Source: Marsupella aquatica (lineage: Eukaryota; Marchantiophyta). From it: a DNA stretch of 64,000 nt. This document shows positions 21,507 to 35,285 of this stretch, one piece after another. The notes under the pieces are model-generated. The model did no database searches and was not told where the DNA came from. It was given only the letters and a program-made list of their open reading frames with translations. The DNA is taken from positions 7,874,001-7,938,000 of the forward strand of contig OZ316899.1 in the NCBI GenBank assembly GCA_973895155.1, in the 5' to 3' direction. Each line of letters begins with the position of its first letter. Position 1 is the stretch's first letter. A program made the translations under genes and the position numbers.

Positions 21507-23077
21507 ACATGTTTTATAAAGTAGCAAAAAACACCCAGTCAAGGCCACATCAAGAAGTTACTTTGTCCATACATACAGTATGTCTAAGTCCTACAGTAGG
21601 GTCTGGGAGGAGTCCTGGATAGATAAGCATTACACCTTATAGTCCAAGTCAGAAAACTTCATATATTGCCGGTGACAAATGGTAGAGTAAGTTCACAGAA
21701 GTACAATGAAAAGTTCTGACGGAGAATATTGGTAAAAAAAAGGTTACTACTCATACAACCCTCAATTTGTTAACAGGACAGGTCTCCAAATAGCTTACTC
21801 AAAGCGTAGTGGCAGGTGCTGCAATTGGATGTACAACAGAAAACAAGGGATAGAAATAACTAATGATAGAAGTAACAAGTGTCAGAAATAACCAGGATTT
21901 GTTTATAAAAAAACTTTTCATAGAGTAATAGGTAGATAGATCTCAACGCCAGGGGTATAGAAAGAAGGATTACTCTATCAAGTCAACAAAAAACAATTTC
22001 TTGGAGATACTAGTGGTGTGGATAGGAGCGAATTGCTGCAGTGTTAGGAACAAAAATAATTATTAATAGTTAGCATGGTCAGTATACGACATATATGTAG
22101 CTTGTTAGAACAGGCATATAGCTCTAAGCAGAGCTCTATGCATGGACCATCGGTGCATCAAATCTGTTAGTCTTACAGACAGAAGTAGACCATAAACCAT
22201 AACTGACATGTAGTTGACTTGACTACATTGCAAGCCCCAGGTCCGTCATTCAGCCCCCGTCCCTGGGGTGAATCAAGTCAATTAACTGACAAATTCATGC
22301 TATATGTTTCTGTTACCAAGATGCCCAGGCGGTTATATCAGTTATGGGCTAGACTAAGCTATTCATGAAATATAACAAAAAAGGAATCAATATGAGAAGA
22401 GCGGTACCTGTTGAGCGCGCGCCATAGTTGTGGTGGACAGGAAAGGAATCTTACACAAGTGTGCCCTGGACTGCTCAGAAAGTAACCCTATAGGGAAAAG
22501 AAAGAAATGCTAGTGGTACAGGACAAAAGAGCAGTGTGGGGCAAAGTGCTAATGGTGAGAGATGCAAAGGACGAAAGCATAGAGTGGGGCAGAGTACCAA
22601 TGGTAAGAGATAAGGGAGTAGAGTGACAGTGGGAGGAGATGAACAGCACCTGAGCCAATCATTCAGCCTGGGGGATGAAGATGCTCAGAAGAATGCTTAC
22701 GCAGAGAGGGGAGGTATCATGCAAAAGGAATGTTGAAGAACTGTGCGTCAGAACAGAACCAGTGGTGACTGTCTATTTTATAAGGATAAAAGTGTTGGTA
22801 GGGCATCTTACGTAAGAAGGGAGAGAAGTTGTTTTTAGGTTTTTAGTTTTTAGGCGTACGGTAGCCGTTAGATCTAGGTTGAATTTAAATAAGTGGTGTA
22901 GATGTATAGATCTAAGTGTCTCTTGCGTAAGGTGAGCAATACGTACTTAGATATTATTTTCATGAGTATGTATGGTTTAGTATTAGTATTTTAATGGGTA
23001 TATTTTAGAGAGAATCATAGAGTTGCGGTACAAGGTGCTTAACTAAGACAGATTTATATTGAATGGGTCATCTTGTA
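21507..23077 (-). repeat. Pseudo-LTR, upstream copy
   Basis: Same sequence as 15761-17326 apart from scattered substitutions and a 5-bp AGAAC duplication at the GAACAGAACC site. It should carry the promoter for the minus-strand transcript, though no specific signal is claimed. Confidence 0.9.
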
Positions 23078-23103
23078 GAGAGAGAGAGAGAGAGAGAGAG
23101 AGA
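23078..23103. repeat. GA microsatellite at outer end of element
   Basis: About 13 GA dinucleotides lie immediately beyond the upstream pseudo-LTR, matching the run at 15741-15760 on the other side. Confidence 0.9.
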
Positions 23104-26100
23104 TCTTATATGAGGTTGGCCCCTATATCCTCCATGGTAAGCTTAACAACTATCCCCACTAGATATATGGGGTGAAGCTCTATCTATACCTTGTATTAGT
23201 AATTAATATTGTCAGTTTGTATTTGAATGCCTTAAGGGCTATATGATTGGGGCAATGCATTCTTTCTCCCCCTCAAATTGAGTTCTAGGGAGTTTTCATT
23301 GTAATAATTTATGCCAGCCAAGCAAACAGATGATCCTTCCATGTCATGTTACTTTGTTCCCTCTTATACATCTTTCATATTTTGTTCCAAACACTTGCTC
23401 TTTTTAATAAGTATGTAATTTATACCATTCAAGCAACTTAGACTTCAATCATGTATTGGTCCACATTTTACTTCTTGATGTATGGTATAAGTGGAAACCA
23501 ACTAATTGTGTCTTAGCATTCATATGTTTCTCATCATTGAGGAAAAAATTCAAAATGTTCTTCTTCATTTTAAGCCATTTTTGTTTACCCAGTTGCTATT
23601 TCAACTCATTGAACTGTGAAATAAAGTATCCAAGCTCAAATTTACAAGATGTTACATTTTGATTTATAGGGTAGTGGGGTAGATTTTTGTTTTTCATTTT
23701 GATTAGTGGTAATTACCACCAATAATTCATTTTGATGACCCAATCAAGGGCTTAATTATGCAATTGCAATTTGATTTTGTAGTGGCAAAATTCTTTGTTT
23801 TGTGTTGCAATGATGGGAAATGACTTTCCTTTGTGATTTTTCGAGGGAAACTGACATCAATGTTGTTGTTTTTGTTGTCTTTGTTTGTGGAATGGCTCGA
23901 TATAGGTTTATGTAAGAAACTTGTTATTTTTTTGTTTTTTGAACAAGGAATAGTAAGAAAGACGTTTTAGTGTTAGCAAAGTATTTAGGGTTTACAACCC
24001 TAAGTAACTAGGGAAGGCTAGTAGTAAATAATGAAAGGGATAAGATATGATGTTCCAAGAAAGTGTCAAGGGATAAGTAAGGTCTTTATGGTAGGGTAGT
24101 AAATGTTCTGTCCTTATTTAGAATAGGCGACTATTCTAAGCCGGAGAAACAACCCAACACTTGAAGTCTTGTTTTTGGTTCAGATTTTTCCCATAGATGC
24201 TAGGAGGTCCCTAGAGCACCCCTAAAAAGTTAGATGTCAAGTGGGGTCTCAACCTAGGGTTTCCTTGTGTTTCGGTGGGACTTAAATTAACAAAATAGCG
24301 GGTCTAGGGAAAAATAGCTGATGAGTAAATTTAGGAGTTCCAAGTTTGGAAGTGGGTTAAATATGGTTCACTCTATCCCTAGGAACTTGCGTTAGAACTT
24401 GGGAGCATCTCAAAGTTGAAAATAATTTTGGAAAACATAATAATTAACACTCTTTACCTAATTTTAAAAAATCCTTTATAAGGTCTTGTTTAGATATTAG
24501 TAAATCAGTACATAGTCTTATGTCCAAAAAATCTGTGGATTTACTCAAAAGTCTTTTTGGACTCATGAGTGATTTTTTGGGGCGGTCCAAAACAACCTGG
24601 AAATGTTATTTTTCCAGAAAAAAATGTCATTTTTTCTAAGTGTTGGAACGACGACGCGCAAGCTACGACTCAAGCACGAGGCCGGTGAGAAAGTCAAGCA
24701 CAAGGAGGCTCTCCAAAGCTGTTGCGTGTGGCTTGAGGTGCCAATTGAGCACAAGGGCGACTGAATTGAAGGAAGGGATGCTTGAATTGACCTGGTTGCA
24801 TGCTGCTGATCAGAATTGGTAGGCTGCCTCGATGCTGCTGAATTGAATGATGTTGTTGCTTTGCTATCTGAGAAATTGATTGTGCTAGCTGCAAAATTGA
24901 AGGGCTAGCTATGAATAGGGGCTGCTGCTCGGACCACGACCTTGACCTGCTTCTAGGTAGCATGCAAATCAAGAAGAATCAGCACAAGATCCATGCTGCT
25001 GCCTTGCAAATAGAAGCTGTGAATTGAAATCAGACTATGAAATTGGCTTTGCTAGCTGCAAAATTGAGCTAGTTGGCTGCAAGCTATGGAGGACTATGGT
25101 AAGCTGCTGACCAACAACACAAGATCCATGTTGTTGCTTCATCCATGGTGCTCCTTCATTCATGCTACTACTTCATCCACGATCATGCTGTGTGAAGAAC
25201 CGCACCATCTCCTTAGTAAACTCTGCCCTGAGTAATAAGCAATGTGGTCCTTATGAGAATTGTGGTCCTCATGACACGTGGAATCTCCATAAGGGGCATG
25301 TAAAGAGTAAGTGTAACCGGGTCACCGCTTACATCCGCTTTACACCAAAAATAGGTCTTGGGAGAATGGGCATAACTTTGGCTAGGGATATCCGTTGGGG
25401 CCAAAATTTATTGTGCTGAGTTAGGGGAAGGTAAGGCACCCCTTGGTGAAGTTGGAAACCCATAAAAAGAATCACTCAAATATATTTTCAGCCGAGGCCA
25501 CGAGGGGGTCCCGATAGCTTGTAAACCAAACTCGGCATAGGGGAATGAATACCAGATTTAGGGGCTGACCTTTCTTGCACCCATACCACTTTAGTTAGGC
25601 TCTAGGGAATGGTACTTACCTTTGCTCAAGGATTTCAGGTCATAAAGTTAAGAGAAGTCAAGTAAAGGGGGTAGCTTACTTAAGGTAGTAAAAGGGTTAC
25701 AAGTAAAATAAGACCAACTTTGACTAAGCATAACTTGAGACTCACTCACTCGTTTTGCGAGATTTCAAATGGGTTGGAAATTTGGTGAGGATGACCATAA
25801 GTGGGAGCAGGTTTGGAGGTCAAAGCATGCAACTCATGTGTGGCATATTCCAGGGCTTGGAAGGAGGCAAAACAGTAGGTAGTAGAGTGGGCTATGAACT
25901 ATAGAGTTGGACTTTGTGTGTTAGGAGGACTTGGGGGAGGTGTAGTTGGACCCCAGGTTGAGCTTGGTTGGTGTGGAAGGAGAATAGTATAAGAGGAGGA
26001 AGTTTTCCTTTGTTAGGGACCGAGAGTCTCATCTCTTAAGTGGAATCTCGACCTTGCCAAGGTAGGGCTAAGCTTGAGAAGGGAGAGGTGGTCCATACTT

Positions 26101-28150
26101 AGTGTGGAGAATGTGTAGTGAACTTTTGTTGTAAGGATTGAGTATGCAATGAAATGAGTCTTCCCAATCTCCATTGTGACCATTAAGTGTGAGAGAATTT
26201 GAAGTGTATGAGGGCAAGAGAAGAGTCCATGTTTGGATGCAATCTGGGTCTAAGCTTGAAGGGGATGTGTTGGTACACAACCAAGGCCAGGGAGGCAAGG
26301 TTAAGGTGGAGCACTACTTTGAGACTTAGAGAGGATTGTATCTTGAGGATGGAAAGTACCTTGCCTTGAGTGAAAACAAGAGGGAAGAGCCCTTAGAGAG
26401 AAGAGTTGTCTCTAAGAGCTCAAAGGGGATGTGTGGACCCAAACCAAGGCCAGGGGGCAAGGTTGAGGGGTAACTTTACTTTGAGGGTCTTGAGGAGACT
26501 TTAAGCTTGAAGAGGAAAATACTTTGGGGTTCTTGGGTGTTTGTGTGAGAATCTACTCTAAGGTGACAGCTTGGAGTGGAGACCCCCCTTGCTAATCCTT
26601 GGAGTAGAGGAGAGGAGAAGGTGTGAGCGCAAAGTAGTCAAGGGGACTACCTCTCTAGACGTGGAGAGCTGAAAGTACTTATGTATGGTGTGATTAGACA
26701 TTGCAAACACATTTCAAAAGTTTTGTCAATACTTTATGACCCTGGTATGATATGGAGCAGGTATTAGGTAGTTTTTTGGGGAGAAAAGTCACTTAAGTTC
26801 CTTGACAAGTGTTTGACAATGTTACAGGATCTGACTGTGCTGCATGCATTCCTTTCATGCTCTTGTTCCCCTCTCATCCCTGGCTTGTCGTCTACAACCT
26901 CTGCTATAGCAATGAAGTGTTCTTGAAAGGATTTTTGAGAGTTTCAGCCTTTTCTCTCGAGTCTAAGTGCGCGACTATACCTTCGTTGATCCTTTGTCAC
27001 CTCAGCGGTCCACAAGGTTTCTTTTTGTGGATTCTCTAATTCAAGTCCCTTGCGTTATACACAACTACATTTTTGAGCTTTTAACGTTGTCTCCCATGTC
27101 ATTTCATACGGGTTTTTAAGTCATCTGTGTACGTTGTACCCATCAACACAAATCAGGGTACTTTATTTACAGCCCCCAATAAGACGTTCCTATACGTCTT
27201 GACATGCAAGGATAGTTTCCAAGCACAAGAGGACGTAAAATGACTTATCATCGGCCTTGAAGCATATATTTGTGAATGACAGGGGACGCAAAAGGCGTTG
27301 TTAGATGTATTGGTGGAAAGCAAGATTGAAGGGTACTGAATTTTCCCCTTTTTCTCCAATTTCAAGGATTGAGTCCTACTAAAAGACAAGAAGCCCAAAG
27401 TGTTACATGGAATGGCTAGGATCTCTTCATATTGAGTTAATCATATAAGGACCCTTAGATTTGCAATGAATACCATTTCTTCCATTCATTACCACATGGG
27501 GAAGCGTCCAAACTTCGGCAGGTGGTCAAGTTTTGTCCTTTGTTGCGTCAAGGACTTTACTTTAATTCAAAACCCTTAATCCACGCTACGATAGGTAATA
27601 GTGCTTTTATGAAGACTTTCAGTTCAAATTTTGAATTAGCGCCAATGTCTTTTAATACAAGTCTTGACTCAGATTGAATACAAGGACTCACAGTCCTCAC
27701 TAAACCAAGGACTCGGCATTGCGGGCTAAGTTACGCTACTCCCAAAGTGCGAGGGCTTGGCATTGTGGGTTGTCACCATGGAGGAAATCTGAACGAGGAT
27801 GTCAAGCTTGGCAATGTTGTGAGCTGTCACGATCCAGGGCAAAATCAGAATGTTGAGAGATTTGATCAAGTATCATTTTATAATTTTGCATTGAGGTAGA
27901 GCGCGAAAGGTAGTCGTAGTCAATTGAAGGCAGGGCCGGGCCTAGGCATAGTGAAGCCAACTTGAACAAAGTTTTAGGGATTCATTGTGTCTACCTTCTA
28001 AGAGTCTAATGTAGATTAAAGGCCGTCACAAGTGTTCATGCATGCAATTTACAATTTGAGATGACAATCATAAGTGAAGAAGAAGACAAAACAACAAAGC
28101 AGAAGAGATATGCACAAAATTTGAGAAGGCAAAGGATTATTATGATAAGT
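23104..28150. other. Intergenic stretch without recognisable genes
   Basis: No open frame here has family-like sequence or plausible exon structure. It includes AT-rich DNA (23.2-24.6 kb), CTG/GCTGCT-rich sequence with many TTGAATTG words (24.7-25.2 kb), and a G-rich, GAGG/AAGG-biased stretch (25.7-26.7 kb). The last contains two imperfect copies of a block with CCAAGGCCAGGG(A)GGCAAGGTT (about 26265-26335 and 26425-26500). Degraded repeats are the likely content. Confidence 0.5.
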
Positions 28151-30589
28151 CTATGAGGGAGTTCAAGAAAAGATGTCATCAAGCAATCCAATGTAGGTGT
28201 CACTCATGAGATTGATGTGCATGAGCAACTGATTGCTGATGCGAAGGGGCGCAGTGAAAAGTTGCTTGCTAATGCAAAGCAAGAAGGTCCCCACATTGCT
28301 CTTGATGCAGAGCAACAAAGTCAACAAATACTTCTTCAGGTCAAGCAACTATGTGCAGAATTGAAGACCGCTGCCAAGAATGAGGGACGTCAAATAGTTG
28401 GAGAGTCACGTAGAGAGGCAACAATGTTGCAAGGGTGCCTGTGGACCATGAAAATTAAAAGGAATTGGCTGAGAGCAAGGATAGGTTGCAAAGGTTGCAA
28501 TCAGACATAAGTGTAGAGGCAGCACGCTGGAGAACCTTGGAAACTGATAAAGTACAGTCTCCCGATGAGGGTGGGATGACAGTTCAGAAGGACAAGGGTG
28601 AAGCATTTAGGAGAAAAGATGCAGCAAGAAAACAAACTTTGTATTGGCAGTGGCACGCGAGTAGGTCAAACCGGAAACGTAGTAGAGGATGCAACAACAG
28701 TGTCCAATGGAGTACCTACAGGACTGAACAGGTCAAGAAGGTGTGACAATCTTTTAGTCACACATATAGTTTCAGATTTAATGAGACAAATGGAGACCTT
28801 TAATGAAGGTGCCAAAAAGTTGGTCTTGGAGGGGTTCTGGCTATACAGCTTGCTGAAGGATTACCAACCAACAATGCTTGGCTGCCCAAGACTAGATGCA
28901 TCTGTAAGTGCTGCGGTTGTTGATCATCTAGCTACAAAGCGAGCATTGCTAATAGCATTGGTAGGACAGTCCACAGTATCTAATCGCAACCAGACCTCAT
29001 TGGCCATAGCTTTGGGTATCAAAAGACGGAACCTGCATAAAGTGTCAGCAATTAGAAAGCAACTAGATGAGAACTCTTTAGCAAGATATCCTATGGGTGA
29101 GCAAAAGACTCGAAGTGACAAGATCTCAACTGAAGTGAAGAAGATTGTTGAAGGCTTTTGGGAAGCAAATACTCAAATTTCTCCTTGCAAAAAGGATGTT
29201 GCTAGATTACGATTGGGAGTGAAAGAGTACGTTCTTCATTCAAAGCACTGGCTGGAGGATACAGAGGTAGCTAATTCTCCTATGTTATCCAAAGATTGCA
29301 TCGGGATTGTATTGCATAGAGTGCATTTTGGATCAAAGTTAATTACACATTCATTTGGGCCCTTTGCCTGTTAGGTCCACGAACCTAATCGGGACATACA
29401 TTTTTTTGAGATACAATCTGCCGTTGTTTGATTTCGCAGGTTGAGTTTTTAAAAAAACTTCGCAATTGGTGCACCACAAAAGGCAATTTGGTTTCTATAG
29501 GCTTGAGGGCCTTCCAAAACATGAAGCCATACTACATCCGCACCATGAAGGACCAAAATGTGTGTTGTTGCAAACACATGTTGAGATGGATCTATTGAAA
29601 GATGCAATGAACAAGTTCAGGAGGCACCACCACAGTAAGGATTGTACTTGCCATTGTTCTATATGCACTATGCACCCCCTTAAAGGCGTCACACAGGGCT
29701 GTTAGTTAATTTTTGAGCTTATTAAGATTTATAATTATCTATTTCTATGTAATTTTAGTGTAGTTGAAGGCTTTAGGCCTTGGTCAACTTTGAACCTAGA
29801 AGATTAAGTGAGAAGTTAATAGTGATAGTTTTAAGGTAGAGTAGCATTTTGTGATATTTTAATCAAATCTTTGTAGGTCATGAAAAACTCTGAAATTTTA
29901 ATGAGTAGATAGATTTTAGATAGAGAAATTTACCCAAGAAAATATCAAACAAAACGGACATGTCGTTAGGAAGTTAGGGTCATTTTTGTTTCGCATATTA
30001 ACACTTTGGTTTTTTGACACTTAGAATAGTTTTCTATTTTTACAACTTTATACTAAATTAGCATCTTTAGGTATTTTATTGATAAACTTAGATTAGTCCA
30101 AAAAGTATGAGTTTTTGTGCCAGATAATAGATTATAGGTAGAGGAACGCACTGGAAATATTTCAGCACAAACGGAGTTCAGGTTATATTTTTAAAAATTG
30201 CAAGGAATAGGTGTCTAGTAGTTTTTTTGCGAAACCGTTAGGCCGCTAAGCCATTTGGCCGTTTTGTTGCGAGTTAACCAGGGAGGTACTCTTGAGTGAA
30301 AAGAGGTTACTCCTGAGTGAAAAAAATGGTACTCCTAAGTGAAAAGATGGTACTCTCATGTAGATGAGGGTAGTCAAAAGAAGAGGAAAGAAGAGGTAGA
30401 GGAATCAAAGGAATAAAGAAAGAAATAGAAAATTACTTAGTTCGTGATGAGATTGATTGAGGCATGGAGTTAGGTAGGAGTGAAGACTCCATCAACAATT
30501 GATTGGTGAGATATGGTGGATTAGGTGGTCATCAATTGCAAGCAATGAAGTGAAGCAGTCCTGGCCTGGAAAGACAAGTTGAATTGGAG

Positions 30590-31200
30590 AGATAATGTCG
30601 AATCACAAGTCGTCAAAGCCAAAATCGCGGAAAACTCATGGTAGGAAAAATCAGCGACACCAAATATTTTCTGGAGCCACATTTGGTTAACCAAATTGGC
30701 TGATTTTTTTGTGGAGGTAGAAGGGAAATAGGCTCACCTTTTGGAAAATTATGAGCACCAACCGAGGTCTGGTTGGTGAGAAATAAATCAGATGCCAAAG
30801 GGGGTCTACAGCTTTCCAGCTTTTGCTGCAAATCTGATTTCACACCTTCAAGCAAATGAATGCTATTGTAATCAATTGATTGGTGGAAAGAAGGTGATGG
30901 TGATTAGTTGTGATTGTGAGGTAGAAGGTGGTAGGTTGGAAGGGAAGGTTGAAATGGAGTTAAGAGTTCCAATCGCAAGTCGCCGAAGTTGAAATTTGCG
31001 AAAATGAATGGTAGGAAAACTCAGCTACACCAAATATTTGTTGGAGCGACATTCACTAGACCAAATTGGCTGATATTTTTTGTGGAGGTAGAAGGGAAGT
31101 AGATGCACCTTTTGGCAAATTATGAGCACCAACCAAGATCTGGTTGGTGAGAGATAAATCATATGCTGGAGGGGGTCTGCATCTTCCAATTGTTCTGCGC
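30590..31200. repeat. Imperfect direct duplication, about 370-bp period
   Basis: The block beginning GGTAGGAAAAATCAGCGACACC (about 30640) recurs at about 31010 as GGTAGGAAAACTCAGCTACACC. Both contain GACCAAATTGGCTGAT-like, TGTGGAGGTAGAAGGGAA and TATGAGCACCAACC. It lies in what would be an intron or nested insertion of the transposase relic. A further small repeat, GTTTTCCCTGGT, recurs at 31678, 31777 and 32115. Confidence 0.8.
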
Positions 31201-32168
31201 GAAATTCAATTCTATGATTTGAAGCACGTGGACCAAGATTGAATGGAAGTAGGAGATTGATTAGGAGCTAGTAAAAGAGGAGAGCATCCAGCCCATGGTG
31301 ATGATTGGATTGGAGTGGCTGAAAAGTATTTAAAGATTGTAGTTTTTTATGTTGAGGGACAGATGTCTGGTTGCTTAGTGGAAACTTCATCCACATGGAG
31401 TGGAAACTAAGATCAACAAGCATATGATCCCAGAGTTGGATAGTTGTAGAGAAGTGAGGAGAAGGACCCTGGACAAAGGTTCCATTTGTACCAGGAAAAT
31501 TTATGATGTTACATAAAGTCTTCTTTTCTTGCATCTTTCTTTGCTATGACTCCAATTCTGTAGTTGACATGAGAATTGAACTTAAGAGGGATTGAGTACC
31601 TGGATGTTACCTTGTACCCAATCTGGTTGATTTTCTGGAGGTTTAGTGAGGAGAGAATATTGTGTTGTGATTTCAGGTTTTCCCTGGTTTGGGCAGTATA
31701 CCTTGGCAGCGTATTGGCGATTCCTTATGGTGCTTTGGTGTCTCTAGCTGTGGACTTTTGGCAAAGCAATTACAAGTTTTCCCTGGTCGTTGTGTTTGGA
31801 ATACATTAGTAAATCTGAAAGTGCAACCTTCTCACCATGTGTGTTTGGCTGTCCTGATTTGGCTGTTCTGTTGGCCGGAGTTAGTAGACACCCCCAAGAG
31901 TGACAATCTGAATCTTCAGAGCTGGGAGGTGATAAGAAATATTGATTTGGTCAAGAGCTGCTGAAACTTGGGTGCTTGAGATTGGGTTGCAGCCAGGACC
32001 AATGGGCTCAGCCCCTACTTTCGTTTTGCAAACCAATTGATGGTAGGAGGAGCTGATGTGACCCCAACAACATGGTTTGTTCCAGTGAGCTTTTAGCAGG
32101 GTGATTTCTTACAGGTTTTCCCTGGTCACCTTGTGTAAAGAACTTTAGTAAATTTGGCACTCTCATGA

Positions 32169-32184
32169 GGGGGGGGGGGGGGGG
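32169..32184. repeat. Run of 16 G
   Basis: This is a homopolymer of sixteen G after CTCATGA. It could fold as a G-quadruplex or be an assembly weak point. Confidence 0.85.
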
Positions 32185-33749
32185 TCCTTGTGGAGAGTTA
32201 GATCTTGTTGTTTTGTCGTTGTAGTCTATTGTTTTGAAGTGGAGAAAACTCTCCATCCTCTTGGAAGATAGAGGTGGGATTTTGTTTGGTTTCTAAAAGG
32301 TTTGTTCGTCCGTCTTCCGCTTGTGGTCCCACCCTAAGCTCTTCCATGGGAACGAACTGGTAGAGATAGCAATATTTTTGCTTGGGTTGTGTGCTACCCG
32401 TGAGTTACCCTCCACGACATGCACTACTGTGGAGAATGCTTAGATTGTAGAGGGTACATCATGTGTTGCTTACAAGAGCTCTATTACATCTGTGCGAGAA
32501 TGGATGGAAGGAGCTCTATGTCCAAAACTTGAGGGGCAAGAATGGCATCAAAAGACTTGTATATTTGGTACCTATAACAAATGTGGAGTTGACAAGCTAG
32601 TGTGGTGTGCCATGGAGCTGGATCCCACAGAAAACCTTGCTATCGATCGGGAAACATTTCAGTATGTGGAATTGGATGAGAAGGCACAGACCAGAAGGGA
32701 GAAGAAGAAACTAAGGGACTACTGAGAGTGTAGTCCAAAAGGTGAAGCGATTGCGGACGATGCATAAGAGGACTTCTCTTCTGGATTTCAAGGTACAAGT
32801 ATTGAGTACAATGAAGACTTTTCTGATTCATAATTTTAGAGCTCGATGGCAAGCTCATCAGTCAAAGTTGTGCTTAAAATTGTTTCCAAGGGGAACTATA
32901 GTCTCCTCTATAGACTTCTCTAAGAATTATACTTTCAAGGTTCAGAATGAAATCCAAACTCAGCATTGGGACAATCAGTAAATTACCTTGTTGATTCACG
33001 TCACATATAGACATTGAGAAGATGTTCAGTCCATTGAGGGTGTTGTGGGTAGGTTTGTAGAGATGGCACAAGATGAGACAGGAATCAAGACATAATAGCT
33101 GATTATCACTTCTACATTAGTGATGATAATACCCACGACACTCTCTTTGTGCAACACTGCATGGACTTACATGCATAGTGGATGAAGGACAAAGGTATTA
33201 CATACAATCAGCATTGGGTTTGGTCGGATGGAGCGGCTTCACAGTTCAAAGCTTGCAGACCTTTCTATTATGTTGCTAGGTATTACAAACAACATGGTGC
33301 ACGGATGAAGTGGTTCTTCCATGCTTCAGGACATGGAAAAAGAGTTGTTGTAAGCATTCTAAAACTCTGTACCTAGCTTCTCTCTCTTGCCAATTCTTTG
33401 ATAATTGCTGTCATTTAGTTATTTTCAGAAACGTTATATCTCTATAACTGACCCTATGGTTGTTATTGTTGATTGTAGGATGCTCTTGGTGGTCATGTAA
33501 AGAGTGGAATTGAGAAGGAGCAGTTAAAAGGGATTCATGGAGTTAGGTTAGAGAATGCACACGATGTGGTTGCATTTTGTAGACATAAGTTTGCGCTTGG
33601 CAAAGAGAAGGAATACAGTGATGTTCAGTTGGTCAAGCGCTTGTTTTGGGAAGTTGGTGCTGAAGATGTTAACCGGAGAAAGAAGTGGGACTGCAATCCA
33701 ATCAAGGGAAGTAGATCATGTCGCGGAACTCAACTACTTTAACACTTAG

Positions 33750-35285
33750 CTTTGGCGTCGCTGACTTCGACGCCAAGCTCCCTTATGGTCCAGGCCCGGA
33801 TAGGCCATCCGGGGAGGACTTAGCATGGGGAGACTTGTGAGCAACGAGACGTGGCGCTAGCAAAGGCAAGGAGCCAAGTTGGTGACACACACTAAGGACT
33901 TGGACTAGCTGAGAGTTGTTCGGGTCAAGGGGAAATGGGCCAGGCTCAAGGACGACCGTCCGGACCTCCGGATGGACTTTGAGTTCTTAGGGCTTGAGTG
34001 TGAGCTCCTCTCGGGCCCAAGGCCAATGGAGTTGACGCCATGGGCAACGGACGCTTGGGGCGCAAGTTATGGACCGATCCGGGGCCCCAAGCGGTGATGA
34101 GACTTGAGGACCTAGGCATGAGCACTAGGTTGACCCGATCACAACGGGCTAAGGCACTCCGCTTGCGGATGCCCAACTAGAAAGTTATGGGCGTTGCCAG
34201 TTGGTGGCATGCCCATTCTGTGCAATAGGATCCGGGTTGGGGGCCAAATGGTTAGGGACCAAAGCTGGTCCAGGGATGGCAGGTCTTGAGAAGCATATAT
34301 GAGGGGAGTGGTGTCTCCCTGGGGGCTATGAGCGAGCCGAAGTTGTGAACCGCGGCGGTCGCAACACTAAGAGAAACCGTCAAACGGAAATGATGATATC
34401 TTTCCAACGGGAAGTCTGTTGAAGGACTTCTTGGGTGCATTGGAAAGCTCTCAACAAGGGCTACGCCCTCCTAAGCTCAGCTGGGTCTGGGGGCACCATG
34501 GGTTCTCAGGGTTTGCGGGTGTTTGTTCGCCCACTTGCCAAATCCTGCCAAACAGTAGCCAAGCCGCGTTCAGTCTCGCAAGGGAGCTTGCGTTGGGGAG
34601 GCAAGGCCAAGTAGGTGTGGAGGTTGAGTTCCAAGAATGTTTGGCCCCTAGACCATCAGTGAGGCAAATTGGGAGTTGGTTGCTAGAGTCGAGGCCATTC
34701 TGGTCCTGGCGTGTTGGGACAAGCTTTAGGACAAGCTACGCTATTTGGGCCATGAACATGTCCTGGGGTCAGGGTGGTCAGTTGGTGATGGATAGGTACA
34801 AGGGGGAACCCGGGCCGCGCCCAAGGAAGGAGCTGTTCTAGACGAACAGTGGGCGTGGGTTCTGGTTCCGGCTTATGGCATTGGGTGGACCTATCACTGA
34901 CCTATTTACCAATGTCTGTTGAGCTTGAGTTAGGATGCTAGACTTGGCAAGTTCTAGATCCTGAAGGGTTACTTACCAAGGTGCTTGGTTGCTTGTGCAG
35001 ACAGTGAGGACCGTTGAGTAGCGGTTGTGTTGGAGAGCAAGTGCGACTTCGTATGGGAGGGGCCGCTGGCGGTGCAAGGGGCACTAGGGTGCTTCCTCGA
35101 GGTATTCCGTGGAGGCGTTTGGGCATCGGGGGCACTTAGGCATGAGTGCTAGGATTGGTGAGGGCGTTGGGTGGCTAGGTCCACCACTTGATTGCACTGC
35201 TTTGATGGTTTTAGTAACCGTCTTTCAACTCTTATGCAAGTGAGGGAGCTTTGCTGTTTCTGTGTATATTGTGTAGATGATGAAC
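33750..35285. mobile_element. GC-rich insertion of unknown kind inside the transposase relic
   Basis: Base composition jumps to clearly GC-rich between the last core exon (ending about 33745) and the C-terminal exon (from about 35330). The left edge carries a hairpin AGCTTTGGCGTCG / CGACGCCAAGCT (about 33749-33780). Short open frames lack family features. A nested non-autonomous element or transferred segment is inferred. I did not find target duplications or terminal repeats that would prove it. Confidence 0.35.

Larger units (their letters stand above)
15741..23103 (-). mobile_element. Penelope-like retroelement with 1.57-kb pseudo-LTRs in GA microsatellites
   Basis: Two direct repeats of 1,566 and 1,571 bp bracket a gag-like frame and a reverse transcriptase, all read on the minus strand. 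Runs of GA touch every repeat boundary (15741-15760, about 17331-17349, 21499-21506, 23078-23103). The repeats do not begin TG or end CA and no primer-binding site is evident, which argues against an LTR retrotransposon. Penelope-like elements typically have such pseudo-LTRs produced by partial tandem copies. The reverse transcriptase has Penelope-type motifs. By eye the repeats differ at fewer than 20 positions plus one 5-bp insertion, so the insertion is young. I found no GIY-YIG endonuclease. An unassigned retroelement class remains possible. Confidence 0.65.

Noticed and set aside
15761-23077. Interpretation as an ordinary LTR retrotransposon
   Set aside because: The repeats lack TG...CA ends, no primer-binding site or integrase is seen, and the reverse transcriptase motifs are Penelope-like.
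28217-28510. Bacterial ATP synthase b-subunit-like protein
   Set aside because: The resemblance is only a generic alanine/glutamine-rich coiled coil. Context places it at the N-terminus of the transposase relic.
33946-34841. Several short frames in the GC-rich block (for example 34419-34841)
   Set aside because: No family features, no splice or start context. High GC content alone makes such frames likely.
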